This document shows positions 14,881-23,415 of a stretch of 32,924 nt of DNA, piece after piece. The stretch is from Acidimicrobiales bacterium. GTDB lineage: Bacteria; Actinomycetota; Acidimicrobiia; Acidimicrobiales; DASWMK01. Location: positions 1 through 32,924 of the forward strand of contig DASWMK010000053.1 of assembly GCA_036399815.1 (NCBI GenBank), written 5' to 3'. The notes under the pieces are model-generated. The model ran no database searches. It worked only from the letters and a program-made list of their open reading frames with translations, and was not told the DNA's origin. Numbering within the stretch: the stretch's first letter is position 1; each line of letters begins with the position of its first letter. A program made the translations under genes and the position numbers.

Positions 14881-15564
14881 GTGGCCGCCATCCTGCTCGT
14901 CGAGGACGACCCCTCGGTGCGGGAGGCGGTCGCCATGGCCCTCGAGGGCGACGGCCACCGGGTGGAGGCGGCGGCGTCGGGCGACGAGGCGCTGGCCGCC
15001 TGGCGGTCGCGCCGGCCCGACCTGGTGCTGCTCGACGTGATGCTCGGCGGCGTCGACGGGCTCGACGTGTGCCGGGCCATCCGGCGCACCGACGAGGTGC
15101 CGATCATCATGCTGACGGCGCGGGCCGACGCCGTCGACGTGGTCGTCGGGCTGGAGTGCGGGGCCGACGACTACGTCACCAAGCCGTTCGAGACCCGGGT
15201 GCTGCTGGCCCGCATCCGGGCCGTCCTGCGCCGCCACGCCCGGCCGGCGGCCGAGGCGACCGTGTTCCGGTTCGGCGACCTCGTGGTCGACGTGCCCGGC
15301 ATGTCGGTCACCAAGGGCGGCGAGGAGGTGCGGCTGACGCCGACCGAGTTCCGCCTGCTCGCCACCCTGGCCGCCCGCCCGGGCCAGGTGTTCACCCGCC
15401 AGCTGCTCCTCGAGCAGGTGTGGGACTACTCCTACCTCGGCGACAGCCGGCTGGTGGACGTGTGCGTGCAGCGGCTGCGGGCCAAGGTCGAGGACGACCC
15501 GACGGCACCGGCCCTCGTCCAGACGGTGCGGGGGGCCGGCTACAAGCTCGTCCCGCCCCGATGA
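14881..15564 (+). CDS. OmpR/PhoB-family response regulator (MtrA-like), 227 aa
   Basis: Receiver domain at residues 1-115 with the acidic pair in LLVEDDPSV, phosphoacceptor Asp52 in LVLLDVML, Thr in MLTARAD and Lys in YVTKPFE. A winged-helix DNA-binding domain at about 130-225 carries LTPTEFRLLATLAARPGQVFTR and ends VQTVRGAGYKL. It controls transcription when phosphorylated by the next gene product. Start GTG at 14881. Its TGA overlaps the kinase ATG (ATGA). The response regulator - kinase - GerMN lipoprotein order is the same as mtrA-mtrB-lpqB of mycobacteria, but orthology is not proven. Confidence 0.93.
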   Translation: MAAILLVEDDPSVREAVAMALEGDGHRVEAAASGDEALAAWRSRRPDLVLLDVMLGGVDGLDVCRAIRRTDEVPIIMLTARADAVDVVVGLECGADDYVTKPFETRVLLARIRAVLRRHARPAAEATVFRFGDLVVDVPGMSVTKGGEEVRLTPTEFRLLATLAARPGQVFTRQLLLEQVWDYSYLGDSRLVDVCVQRLRAKVEDDPTAPALVQTVRGAGYKLVPPR

Positions 15565-17009
15565 GGCGCCGGCTGGGGCCGCGCCTGCGGGCCCGGCTCG
15601 TCCTCGCGTTCGTCGCCGTCGGCGCCCTGTCGGCCGTGGCCGTCGCCGTCGCCTCCTACCTGCTCGTCCGCTCCGACCGCCTCGACCGGGCCACCGACGA
15701 CGCCATCGACCAGGCCCGGTTCAACCTCGAGCTGCTGGCCGAGCGGCTGGGCGACCCGCTCACCCCGGCCGCGGTCGCCGCCGCCAACGAGGACCTGCTG
15801 CGCCGGGGCGGGTTCGACGTCGTCACCCTCGGCGCCGGCGAGCCGTTCCTGACCACGTCGCTCGAGCTGACGGCCGGGTCCGTCCCGTCCGACCTCCAGG
15901 CGGCCGTCGGCGGCGGGCGGGTGGCCGAGGCCAGGCGGGAGGTGGGGGGCCGGTCGTACGTGATCGTGGGCGGCCAGCTGCCCCCCGACGGGCCGTCGTG
16001 GTTCTTCTTCTTCCCGCTCGACGACGTCGACGAGGACCTCGCCGGCCTCCGCACCGTGCTCGCCGCCGTGGCCGCCGCCACCGTCGCCGTCGCCGTCGTC
16101 GTCGGCCTGCTCTCGGCCCGCCGCCTGCTCCGCCCGGTGGCGAGGGCGAGGGACGCGGCGAGGCGGCTGGAGCGCGGCGACCTCGCCACCCGGCTGCCGG
16201 CCGACGGCGGCGACGAGCTGGCCGACCTGTCCCGGTCGTTCAACGAGATGGCCGAGGCGCTGGAGCGCACGGTCGGCGACCTCCGCCAGCTGGAGGCCGG
16301 GCAGCGGCGCTTCGTCGCGGACGTGTCCCACGAGCTGCGCACCCCGCTCACCGCGCTCAACGCGGCCGCCGACGTGCTCGCCGGCAACCGGGACGGCCTC
16401 AACGAGCCGGGGGCGAAGGCGGCGGGGATCCTCATCCTCGAGTCCCGCCGCCTGGCCCGGCTGGTCGAGGACCTGATGGAGATCTCGCGCTTCGACGCCG
16501 GCGTGGCCCCGGTCGACGTGGAGCCGGTGCCGGTCGGGCGGCTGGTGCGGGAGTCGGCCGCCCTCCGCGGGTGGTCCGACGACGTCGACGTGGCCGTGGA
16601 CGGCGGCGAGGTGTGGGCGAGCGCCGACGCCCGCCGGCTCGACACGGTCGTCGCCAACCTGCTCGGCAACGCCGTGAAGCACGGCCGGCCGCGGGTCACC
16701 GTGCGGGTGGCGGCGGCCGGCGGGACGGTCACGGTGACGGTGGCCGACGCCGGCCCCGGCATCCGCCCCGCCGACCTCGGCCGGGTGTTCGACCGCTTCG
16801 CCAAGGGCGACGCGGCGCGGCCCCGCAGCGAGGGGAGCGGCCTCGGCCTCGCCATCGCCAGGGAGAACGCCCGCCTCCTCGGCGGCGACCTCACCGTGGC
16901 CAGCCCGCCGGGGTCGGGGGCCGTGTTCACGCTCACCGTCCCCGTTGCCGAACCGTTACCCGACGGCGAGGTGGCGGTGACGCCGCCGGCCGAGCATGGG
17001 GTCCGATGA
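15561..17009 (+). CDS. Sensor histidine kinase (MtrB-like), 482 aa
   Basis: Membrane segment at about 13-35, an extracytoplasmic sensor region at 36-160, a second membrane segment at about 162-185 and a HAMP domain at about 186-240. The dimerisation/phosphoacceptor box is FVADVSHELRTPL with His257. The ATPase domain has the N box (VVANLLGNAVKHG), G1 (DAGPGI) and G2 (GSGLGLAIA). It phosphorylates the response regulator encoded just upstream, with which it overlaps by 4 bp. Its stop overlaps the ATG of the lipoprotein gene, so all three are translationally coupled. Confidence 0.94.
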   Translation: MRRRLGPRLRARLVLAFVAVGALSAVAVAVASYLLVRSDRLDRATDDAIDQARFNLELLAERLGDPLTPAAVAAANEDLLRRGGFDVVTLGAGEPFLTTSLELTAGSVPSDLQAAVGGGRVAEARREVGGRSYVIVGGQLPPDGPSWFFFFPLDDVDEDLAGLRTVLAAVAAATVAVAVVVGLLSARRLLRPVARARDAARRLERGDLATRLPADGGDELADLSRSFNEMAEALERTVGDLRQLEAGQRRFVADVSHELRTPLTALNAAADVLAGNRDGLNEPGAKAAGILILESRRLARLVEDLMEISRFDAGVAPVDVEPVPVGRLVRESAALRGWSDDVDVAVDGGEVWASADARRLDTVVANLLGNAVKHGRPRVTVRVAAAGGTVTVTVADAGPGIRPADLGRVFDRFAKGDAARPRSEGSGLGLAIARENARLLGGDLTVASPPGSGAVFTLTVPVAEPLPDGEVAVTPPAEHGVR

Positions 17010-18010
17010 GGACGAGGGCGCTGCTCGCCGTGGCCGTGGCGGTGGCCGTCCTCGCCGGCTGCGGGGGGTCGTCGACCGGCCCGCGCGACGTCGGCGCGGC
17101 GCCGACCCTGCCGGTCGAGGTGACCGTCACCCTGCCCGGCCACGACCGGCCGCCGTCCACGGCCACCACCTCGCCGACCACGGCGCCGACGACCCCGACG
17201 ACGGCCGGCGGCGGGCCGGGGACCACGGCCGGCCCGGTCACCCCGCCGCCGACGGCCGTGCCCCCGGTCACGGCGGCCCCCGAGGTGCGCGACGTCACCC
17301 TCTGGCTGGTGCGGGGCGACGCCGTGGTCGGCGTCCCCCGGCAGGTCCCCGCCGTCGAGGGGATCGGGGCCGAGACGGTGCGGGCGCTGCTGGCCGGCCC
17401 GACCCCGTCCGAGGCGGCGGCCGGCTACGCCACGGCCATCCCGGCCGACACCCGCCTGCTCGGCCTCGCCATCGACGACGGCCTGGCCACCGTCGACCTG
17501 TCGAGCGAGTTCGAGTCGGGCGGCGGGTCGGCCTCGGTCACCCTGCGGCTGGCCCAGGTGGTGTGCACGCTCGACGCCTTCCCGACCGTGGACCGGGTCC
17601 GCTTCCACCTCGACGGCGAGGAGGTGGAGGTGTTCTCGGGGGAGGGGGTGGTCGCCGACGGCCCCGTGTCCTGCGGCGACTACCAGGGGACGACCACGAC
17701 GGCCCCGCCGGCCGACGCCGAGGACGGCTTCGAGGTGGCGAACGCGGTCGAGTCGTTCATGGCCGCCCGCCAGGCCGGGTCGGGGTGGGCGTCGTGGATC
17801 ACCGAGGACGCGCTCGGCGCCTACGAGGGCCCGTCCGCCCTGCCCCTCACCCCGGTCGGCGGGTGGAGCATCGAGCGCATCGACGGCGCCGGCCCGTTCC
17901 AGGTGACGGTGGCCGTCGACGGTCGGGTCGAGGTGCTGACCGTCGGCAGCGGCCTGGCCGCCGACGGCACGAGCCGCGACTTCGTCGTCACCGCCGCCCG
18001 CGCGGGCTGA
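17006..18010 (+). CDS. GerMN-domain lipoprotein (LpqB-like accessory), 334 aa
   Basis: Lipoprotein signal peptide with lipobox VLAGC, Cys19. A Pro/Thr-rich spacer at about 45-90 is followed by a GerMN domain at about 95-215 (VTLWLVRGDAVVGVPRQVP, ETVRALLAGPTPSEAAAGY, ATVDLSSEFESGGGSASVTLRLAQVV). A further beta-rich region ends the protein (WSIERIDGAGPFQVTVAVDG). GerMN lipoproteins such as LpqB sit at the membrane with a two-component kinase and modulate it. It is shorter than LpqB and lacks the beta-propeller-like C-terminus. ATGA overlap with the kinase gene. Confidence 0.88.
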   Translation: MRTRALLAVAVAVAVLAGCGGSSTGPRDVGAAPTLPVEVTVTLPGHDRPPSTATTSPTTAPTTPTTAGGGPGTTAGPVTPPPTAVPPVTAAPEVRDVTLWLVRGDAVVGVPRQVPAVEGIGAETVRALLAGPTPSEAAAGYATAIPADTRLLGLAIDDGLATVDLSSEFESGGGSASVTLRLAQVVCTLDAFPTVDRVRFHLDGEEVEVFSGEGVVADGPVSCGDYQGTTTTAPPADAEDGFEVANAVESFMAARQAGSGWASWITEDALGAYEGPSALPLTPVGGWSIERIDGAGPFQVTVAVDGRVEVLTVGSGLAADGTSRDFVVTAARAG

Positions 18011-18033
18011 CGCGCCGCGTCGCCGCCGACGGC

Positions 18034-19884
18034 TCAGTCCTCGGCGCGGCCGCCGAGGTGGCGGGCGAGGAAGCGCTCGGCGGCGGCGTAGAAGCGGAGG
18101 CGGTTCTCGGGCTTGGCGAAGCCGTGGCCCTCGTCCGGGAACAGCAGGTACTCGTGGTCGACGCCCTTGTCCCGCAGGGCGGCGACGATCTGCTCGGACT
18201 CGGCCTGCTTCACCCGCGGGTCGTTGGCCCCCTGTGCGATCAGCAGCGGGATGCGGATCCGGTCGACCCGGCTGAGCGGCGACCGGGACCACATGAACTC
18301 GGCCTCGGTGTCGGGGTCGCCGACGCGGGTGAGGAACTGGGCCCTGAGCGGGGCCCAGTAGGGCGGGATCGACTCGATCAGGGTCTTCAGGTTCGACGGC
18401 CCGACGATGTCGACCGCGCACCGGAACAGGTCGGGGGTGAACGTCGCGCCCACCAGCGCGGCGTAGCCGCCGTAGGACCCGCCGTAGATGGCGATGCGCC
18501 CGGGGTCGGCCCACCCCTGCCCGACGACGTGGCCGACGGCGTCGACGAGGTCGTCGTGCATCCGCCCGGCCCACTCCCGGTTCCCGGCGTTGACGAAGGC
18601 CTTGCCGTAGCCGGTCGACCCCCGGAAGTTGACCTGGATGCAGAGGTAGCCGCGGTTGGCCATCCACTGGGCCTCCGGGTGCAGGCCCCAGGTGTCCCTG
18701 GCCCACGGGCCGCCGTGGACGTTGAGCACGGCCGGCAGCCCCGACCGCTCCTCGCCGGGCGGGAACGTGAGGTAGCCGTGGATGGTCAGCCCGTCCCTGG
18801 CCGTGAACGAGAACGGCTCCATCGGCGCCAGCCGGTAGCGGCCGAGCTCGGGCTGGTGCTCGAACAGGAAGGTGCCCTCGCCGGCGTCCCGGTCGTAGGC
18901 GAAGTAGCGGACGGGGCCGTCGTCGGCGGTGAACCCGGCCAGCCACACCCGGTCGGCGTCGTCGTGGCCTTGGAGGACGAGGTCGCCGCCGTCGAGGGCG
19001 CGCACGGCGTCGAGGTCGGCGGCGACGGCCGGGTCGAGCACCTCCCAGTCGATGCGCTCGCGCACGTAGGAGACGAGTTGCGGCTCGTTGGTGTCGGGGT
19101 GGAGGCGCACGCCGCCGACGTCGTAGGTCTCGTCGCCGGCCACCTCGACCTGCTCGCCGGTGGCGCAGTCGACCCGGACGAGCCGGGTGGCGTTGGCGCC
19201 GGCCGAGGTCAGCACGTACAGCGCCGTGCCGTCGGCCGTGAAGCTCAGCAGGTCGGTGGACAGGGCGTCCTCGTGGGGGACGTCGAGGAGCGGGCGCCAC
19301 TCGCCGTCCTCGTCGTCCCGGACGAGCACCCGCAGGCCGCCGTCGGGCAGCGGCTCGACCGCGGCCCGCACCCGGAAGTCGTCGTCGGCCAGGAAGCCGA
19401 GGTAGCCGGGGTTGTCCACGACCTTGTCGAGCGTCCCGGAGGGGAGGTCGAGCCGGTAGACGTCGTGGAGGCGGGGGTCGTCCCGGTTGATGGCGACGAG
19501 GATCGTGTCCGGGAAGCGCTTGTCCACCGCCACCAGCCGGACCTGCACGTGGTCGAAGGGCGTGACGTCGCGGACGCCGCCGTCGACGAGGTCGACGGCG
19601 TAGAGGTGCCAGTCCTCGTCGCCGCCGGCGTCCTGCGCGTAGAGCAGGTGGCGCCCGTCGTGGGCCCAGGTGTGGGCCCGGATGCCCCGCTCCCGGTCGT
19701 CGGTGACGACCCGGCCCGACGACGGGTCGGCCCCGACGTCGCCCACCCACACGTTGAGCACGCCGTCCGACGGGGCGATCCAGGCCAGGCGCCGCCCGTC
19801 GGGCGACACCCGGGGGCTGGTGCGCTCCGGGTTGCCGAACAGGACCGTGCGGGGGACGAGGGGGACCTCGTCGAGGGGCGCCAT
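18034..19884 (-). CDS. S9 family (prolyl oligopeptidase-like) serine peptidase, 616 aa
   Basis: An N-terminal beta-propeller of about 340 residues ([46 protein letters not shown] blades) precedes an alpha/beta hydrolase domain. The triad is Ser470 in GGSYGGY, Asp555 in GANDPRV and His587 in DEGHGF, with the oxyanion region [14 protein letters not shown]. This fits acylaminoacyl-peptidase/dipeptidyl-peptidase-like enzymes that process short peptides. No signal peptide, so it is cytoplasmic. A weaker TAGGCC lies 6 nt before the ATG on the minus strand. It is convergent with the GerMN gene (23 bp between stops). Confidence 0.93.
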   Translation of the reverse strand: MAPLDEVPLVPRTVLFGNPERTSPRVSPDGRRLAWIAPSDGVLNVWVGDVGADPSSGRVVTDDRERGIRAHTWAHDGRHLLYAQDAGGDEDWHLYAVDLVDGGVRDVTPFDHVQVRLVAVDKRFPDTILVAINRDDPRLHDVYRLDLPSGTLDKVVDNPGYLGFLADDDFRVRAAVEPLPDGGLRVLVRDDEDGEWRPLLDVPHEDALSTDLLSFTADGTALYVLTSAGANATRLVRVDCATGEQVEVAGDETYDVGGVRLHPDTNEPQLVSYVRERIDWEVLDPAVAADLDAVRALDGGDLVLQGHDDADRVWLAGFTADDGPVRYFAYDRDAGEGTFLFEHQPELGRYRLAPMEPFSFTARDGLTIHGYLTFPPGEERSGLPAVLNVHGGPWARDTWGLHPEAQWMANRGYLCIQVNFRGSTGYGKAFVNAGNREWAGRMHDDLVDAVGHVVGQGWADPGRIAIYGGSYGGYAALVGATFTPDLFRCAVDIVGPSNLKTLIESIPPYWAPLRAQFLTRVGDPDTEAEFMWSRSPLSRVDRIRIPLLIAQGANDPRVKQAESEQIVAALRDKGVDHEYLLFPDEGHGFAKPENRLRFYAAAERFLARHLGGRAED

Positions 19885-19915
19885 CCGGATGGCCTACCAC
19901 GGGCCGCCGGGCAGG

Positions 19916-19921
19916 CAGGAT
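19916..19921 (+). promoter_or_regulatory. Putative -10 hexamer CAGGAT for the ACAD-like gene
   Basis: CAGGAT ends 7 nt before the GTG at 19929; no Shine-Dalgarno sequence. Confidence 0.4.
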
Positions 19922-19928
19922 CGGGGGC

Positions 19929-20954
19929 GTGCCCGCCGCCCACCCCCTCGTCGCCGCCGCCCGGCGGGTGGCCGCCGACGTCCTGGCGCCGGCGGCCGAG
20001 GACGTCGACCGGGCCGACCTCGTCCCCGCCGCCCACCTGCTGGCCCTGGCCGGCGCGGGCCTGTTCGACCTGACCGGGCTGGCGCCGCCCGACACCCGCC
20101 TCGTGTTCGAGGCCCTGGCCGGGGCGTGCGGGGCGACCTTCTTCGTGTGGGCCCAGCACCACGCGCCCGTCGGCGACCTGGCCGCCTCGCCCAACCGGGA
20201 CCTGGCCCGCCGGTGGCTCCCCCCGCTGCGGGACGGGCGGGCGCTCGGCGGCGTCGCCTTCGCCTACCTCCGCCGGCCCGGCCCCCCGGCCGTCGTGGCC
20301 GAGCCGGACGGCGCGGGGTGGCGGCTGCGCGGCTCCGCGCCGTGGGTGACCTCGTGGGGCCTGGCCGACGGGTTCGCCGTGTCGGCCGCCGCGCCGGGGG
20401 ACCGGGTGGTGACGGCGTGGCTGCCGGCCGAGCGGCTCACCCCGGCCCGGGGGGCGACCGCCGTCCCCCTCGACCTGTCGGTGATGGCGGCGACCGGGAC
20501 GGTCCGCCTCGACCTCGACGGCGTGGCCGTGGCGACCGGCGACGTGATGGCCGACGTGGACGCGGGCGGCTGGCGGGCCGCCGACCGGGTGGGCACGGTG
20601 AGCCCGGCGCCCGCCGCGCTGGGCGTGGCCGCCACCTGTGCCCGGCTGCTCGGCGAGCGGGAGCCGGCCGTGGCCGGGGCGGTGGCCGCGGAGGTCGACG
20701 CGGCGCGGGCCCGGGGCGAGGTGCTCGCCGCGCCGCCGCCCGGCGAGCGCGACCTCGACGCCCTCGCCGCCTCCCGGGCCGACCAGCTGGTCCTCGCCAC
20801 CCGGGCCGCACTGGCCCTCGTCGCCGCCACCAGCGGGGCGGCCGTCCTGCGGTCGTCGCCGGCCCAGCGCCTGGCCAGGGAGGCGGCCTTCTACCTGGTC
20901 CAGGCCCAGGTCCCGCCGGTGAAGGCGGCCGTGCTCGACCGGCTCGCGACCTAG
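19929..20954 (+). CDS. Short acyl-CoA dehydrogenase-fold flavoprotein, 341 aa
   Basis: Acyl-CoA dehydrogenase-like order: a helical N-terminus (LAGAGLFDLTGLAPPDTRLVFEALAGACG), a middle beta domain (GVAFAYLRRPGPPAVVAEPDGAGWRLRGSAPWVTSWGLADGFAVSA), and a helical C-terminus with SGAAVLRSSPAQRLAREAAFYLVQAQ. The C-terminus resembles the flavin monooxygenase/desulfurase branch (RSSPLQR-like) and lacks the usual catalytic Glu motif. It is about 40 residues shorter than standard dehydrogenases. Possibly a catalytically altered member; substrate unknown. Its TAG stop is shared with the putative promoter of the following Nfu-type gene. Confidence 0.8.
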   Translation: MPAAHPLVAAARRVAADVLAPAAEDVDRADLVPAAHLLALAGAGLFDLTGLAPPDTRLVFEALAGACGATFFVWAQHHAPVGDLAASPNRDLARRWLPPLRDGRALGGVAFAYLRRPGPPAVVAEPDGAGWRLRGSAPWVTSWGLADGFAVSAAAPGDRVVTAWLPAERLTPARGATAVPLDLSVMAATGTVRLDLDGVAVATGDVMADVDAGGWRAADRVGTVSPAPAALGVAATCARLLGEREPAVAGAVAAEVDAARARGEVLAAPPPGERDLDALAASRADQLVLATRAALALVAATSGAAVLRSSPAQRLAREAAFYLVQAQVPPVKAAVLDRLAT

Positions 20955-20957
20955 CAT
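20952..20957 (+). promoter_or_regulatory. Putative -10 hexamer TAGCAT for the Nfu-type gene, overlapping a stop codon
   Basis: TAGCAT ends 6 nt before the GTG at 20964. Its TAG is the stop codon of the upstream gene. Confidence 0.45.
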
Positions 20958-20963
20958 CCGCCG

Positions 20964-21221
20964 GTGGCCACCGCCGAGCCGTCGCCCACGCCCAACCCCG
21001 ACGCCCTGAAGTTCACGCTGGACACCACCCTGCCGGAGATGTTCAACGTGACCAGCGCGGACGCCGCGGCCGGGAACCCGTTCGCCGCGGCGGTGTTCGC
21101 CGTCGACGGCGTGCGCAGCGTGTTCGGCACCAACGACTTCGTCACCGTCAACCGCCGGCCGGGCGCCGACTGGGAGCCGATCGTGGCGGCCGTGCAGGAC
21201 GCGGCGGGGAGGTACCTGTGA
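20964..21221 (+). CDS. Stand-alone Nfu/NifU N-terminal-domain protein, 85 aa
   Basis: Matches the Nfu N-terminal domain, with its typical opening PTPNPDALKFTLD and central NPFAAAVFAVDGVRSVFGTNDFVTVNRR. In full-length Nfu proteins this domain precedes a CxxC domain that holds an Fe-S cluster. Here the protein ends after the N-domain and contains no cysteine at all, so it cannot carry a cluster by itself. It may be a partner or adaptor. Its TGA overlaps the GTG of the next gene (GTGA). Confidence 0.85.
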   Translation: MATAEPSPTPNPDALKFTLDTTLPEMFNVTSADAAAGNPFAAAVFAVDGVRSVFGTNDFVTVNRRPGADWEPIVAAVQDAAGRYL

Positions 21222-21799
21222 GCGGGACGGCGTCGGCCCCCCACTTCTTCGACGAGGCGCCGCCGCCGGCCGACGTCGCCGAGCCGGTCGACGTCCGGCC
21301 GCCGCCGTGGACGGGGCCGCCCGACAACGTGCTCGGGCGGGCCGTCGACCTGGCCGCCGTCCTCGCCAGGACGCCGACCCTCGCCATCGTGGCCGACGCC
21401 TTCCGCGCCTACCCGACCGGCGTCCGGTTCACCCTGACCGTCGCCTTCCGCCTCAGGGAGCGGGCCTACCCGGACCCGTTCAACAGCCGGCTGCTCCTCG
21501 GCGTCGGCATGGCCGACGGCCGCCGGGCCCGCAGCCACCTGGGCGACGCCACCGCCGGCGAGCCCGTCCTCTGGCAGCTCGGCGGCCACGGCGGCTCGCG
21601 GCGGGCCGAGATGGACTTCTGGCTGCACCCGCTGCCGCCCCCCGGCCCCATGCTCGTCGTCGTGAAGTGGGAGGACGCCGGGGTCGACGAGCACGCCGTC
21701 GAGGTGGACGCCGCCCCGCTCGTGGCCGCGGCCGCCGAGGCCGAGGAGCTGTGGCCCGACGACCGGCCCGTGGAGGGCTGGGGGTGGCGGGCCCGGTGA
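21218..21799 (+). CDS. Protein of unknown function, 193 aa
   Basis: I do not recognise the family. The first 30 residues are Pro- and acidic-rich, then there is a helix-strand region (VLARTPTLAIVADAFRAYPTGVRFTLTVAFRLRER) and a beta-rich core with WQLGGHGGSRRAEMDFWLHPLPPPGPMLVVVKWEDAGVDEHAVEVD. No signal peptide, membrane segment or cysteine is seen. It is translationally coupled on both sides by GTGA overlaps, to the Nfu-type gene and to the PYROXD2-like gene, so it very likely acts with one of them. Confidence 0.82.
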   Translation: MSGTASAPHFFDEAPPPADVAEPVDVRPPPWTGPPDNVLGRAVDLAAVLARTPTLAIVADAFRAYPTGVRFTLTVAFRLRERAYPDPFNSRLLLGVGMADGRRARSHLGDATAGEPVLWQLGGHGGSRRAEMDFWLHPLPPPGPMLVVVKWEDAGVDEHAVEVDAAPLVAAAAEAEELWPDDRPVEGWGWRAR

Positions 21800-23415
21800 G
21801 CGCGGGGACCTACGACGCCGTCGTCGTCGGCGGCGGCCACAACGGGCTCGTGGCCGGGGCCTTCCTCGCCCGGTCGGGCCGCCGGACCGTCGTCCTCGAG
21901 CGCCGGCCGCAGGTCGGCGGGGCGGCCGTCACCGAGCGCCCCTGGGGGCCGGACTACAAGGTGACCGCCCTGTCCTACGTGGTCAGCCTGCTGCCGCCGT
22001 CGGTCGTCGACGGCCTCCAGCTGGCCCGCCACGGCTACCGCGTGTTCCCCCAGGGCCCGTACTTCGTCCCCTACGCGGACGGCCGCTCGCTGGCCCTGCC
22101 CGAGGACCCGGCCCGCCGGTACGAGGAGGTGGCCCGGTTCTCGAAGGCCGACGCCGAGGCCTTCGAGCGCTGGGACGCGTGGATGGGCGGCCTGGCCGCG
22201 GAGCTCGGCCCGCTCCTGTCCGCCGTCCCGCCCCGCATCGGCTCGCGGGACCCGGCCGACCTGGCCGACCAGGCCCGCCTGGCCTGGCGCCTCCGCCGCC
22301 TCGACGTGCGCCAGGTGGGCGACGTCACCCGCCTGTTCACGATGAGCATCGCCGACCTCCTGGAGGACCACTTCGAGTCGCCCCAGGTGCAGGGCGTGCT
22401 GGCCGTGAGCGGGGTGATCGGCACGTGGGCCGGCCCCCGCTCGCCGGGCACGGCCTACGTGATGGCCCACCACCACGTGGGCGACGTCGGCGACGGCCGG
22501 GTCGGCGCGTGGGGCTTCCCCGAGGGCGGCATGGGCGGGGTGACGAGGGCCATCCGCCGGGCGGCCGAGTCCTTCGGGTGCGAGGTCCGCACCGAGGCGC
22601 CGGTCGAGCGCATCGTCAGCCGGGGCGGCCGGGTCACCGGCGTCGCCCTCGAGTCGGGGGAGGAGCTGGAGGCGCCCGTGGTGGTCGCCGCCACCCACCC
22701 CAAGATCACGTTCCTGCGCCACGTCGACCGCTCCGAGCTGCCGGCCGAGTTCGTCGAGGACATCGAGCGCTGGCGGACCCGCAGCGGCACGGTGAAGGTC
22801 AACGTGGCCGTCGACCGCCTGCCCGAGTTCCCGTCCCGGCCGGGGTTCGACCCCGACGTCCACGGCGGCACCATCGAGCTGGCGCCGTCGCTCGACCACA
22901 TCGAGACCGCCTTCCAGGACGCCGCGGCCGGCCGGTCCGCCGCCCGCCCGTTCGCCGACGTCTGCATCCCGTCGGTGTTCGACCGCACCCTCGCCCCCGA
23001 GGGCCACCACGTCGTGTCGATGTTCACGCAGTGGGTGCCGCACACGTGGGCCGACGAGCCCGACCGGGCCGAGCTCGAGGCCTACGCCGACCGGGTGATC
23101 GCCGGCATGGACGAGGTCGCGCCCGGCTTCGCCGACTCCGTGCTGCACCGCCAGGTGATCGGCCCCCACGAGATGCAGGAGGAGTACGGGCTGGTCGGCG
23201 GCAACATCTTCCACGGCGAGCTGTCGGCCAGCCAGCTGTTCCACCTGCGCCCGGCGCCCGGCTACGCCGACTACCGGACGCCGATCGCCGGCCTCTACCA
23301 GTGCGGGTCGGCGACCCACGGCGGCGGCGGGGTGACCGGCATCCCCGCCGTCAACGTCGTCCGCCAGATCGAGCGGGACCAGCGCCGGGCCCGCCGGCGC
23401 CGCCGCCGGGGCTAG
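21796..23415 (+). CDS. PYROXD2/phytoene-desaturase-like FAD-dependent oxidoreductase, 539 aa
   Basis: The N-terminal FAD dinucleotide fold YDAVVVGGGHNGLVAGAFLA is followed by RRTVVLERRPQVGGAAVT and a C-terminal FAD-binding block (TPIAGLYQCGSATHGGGGVTGIPAVNVVRQI). GFPEGGMGGVTRAIRRAAES and GTVKVNVAVDRLPEFPSRPG are typical of the carotenoid-desaturase-like PYROXD2 group, whose substrates are largely unknown. No carotenoid genes are nearby. It overlaps the upstream unknown gene by 4 bp. It is convergent with the DAO-Rieske gene: the two stop codons share one CTAG. Confidence 0.89.
   Translation: MSAGTYDAVVVGGGHNGLVAGAFLARSGRRTVVLERRPQVGGAAVTERPWGPDYKVTALSYVVSLLPPSVVDGLQLARHGYRVFPQGPYFVPYADGRSLALPEDPARRYEEVARFSKADAEAFERWDAWMGGLAAELGPLLSAVPPRIGSRDPADLADQARLAWRLRRLDVRQVGDVTRLFTMSIADLLEDHFESPQVQGVLAVSGVIGTWAGPRSPGTAYVMAHHHVGDVGDGRVGAWGFPEGGMGGVTRAIRRAAESFGCEVRTEAPVERIVSRGGRVTGVALESGEELEAPVVVAATHPKITFLRHVDRSELPAEFVEDIERWRTRSGTVKVNVAVDRLPEFPSRPGFDPDVHGGTIELAPSLDHIETAFQDAAAGRSAARPFADVCIPSVFDRTLAPEGHHVVSMFTQWVPHTWADEPDRAELEAYADRVIAGMDEVAPGFADSVLHRQVIGPHEMQEEYGLVGGNIFHGELSASQLFHLRPAPGYADYRTPIAGLYQCGSATHGGGGVTGIPAVNVVRQIERDQRRARRRRRRG

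Noticed and set aside
15656-20194. Minus-strand open frame of about 1512 codons
   Set aside because: Antisense shadow of the kinase and lipoprotein genes and out of frame with the S9 peptidase; low-complexity Arg/Pro/Ser translation.
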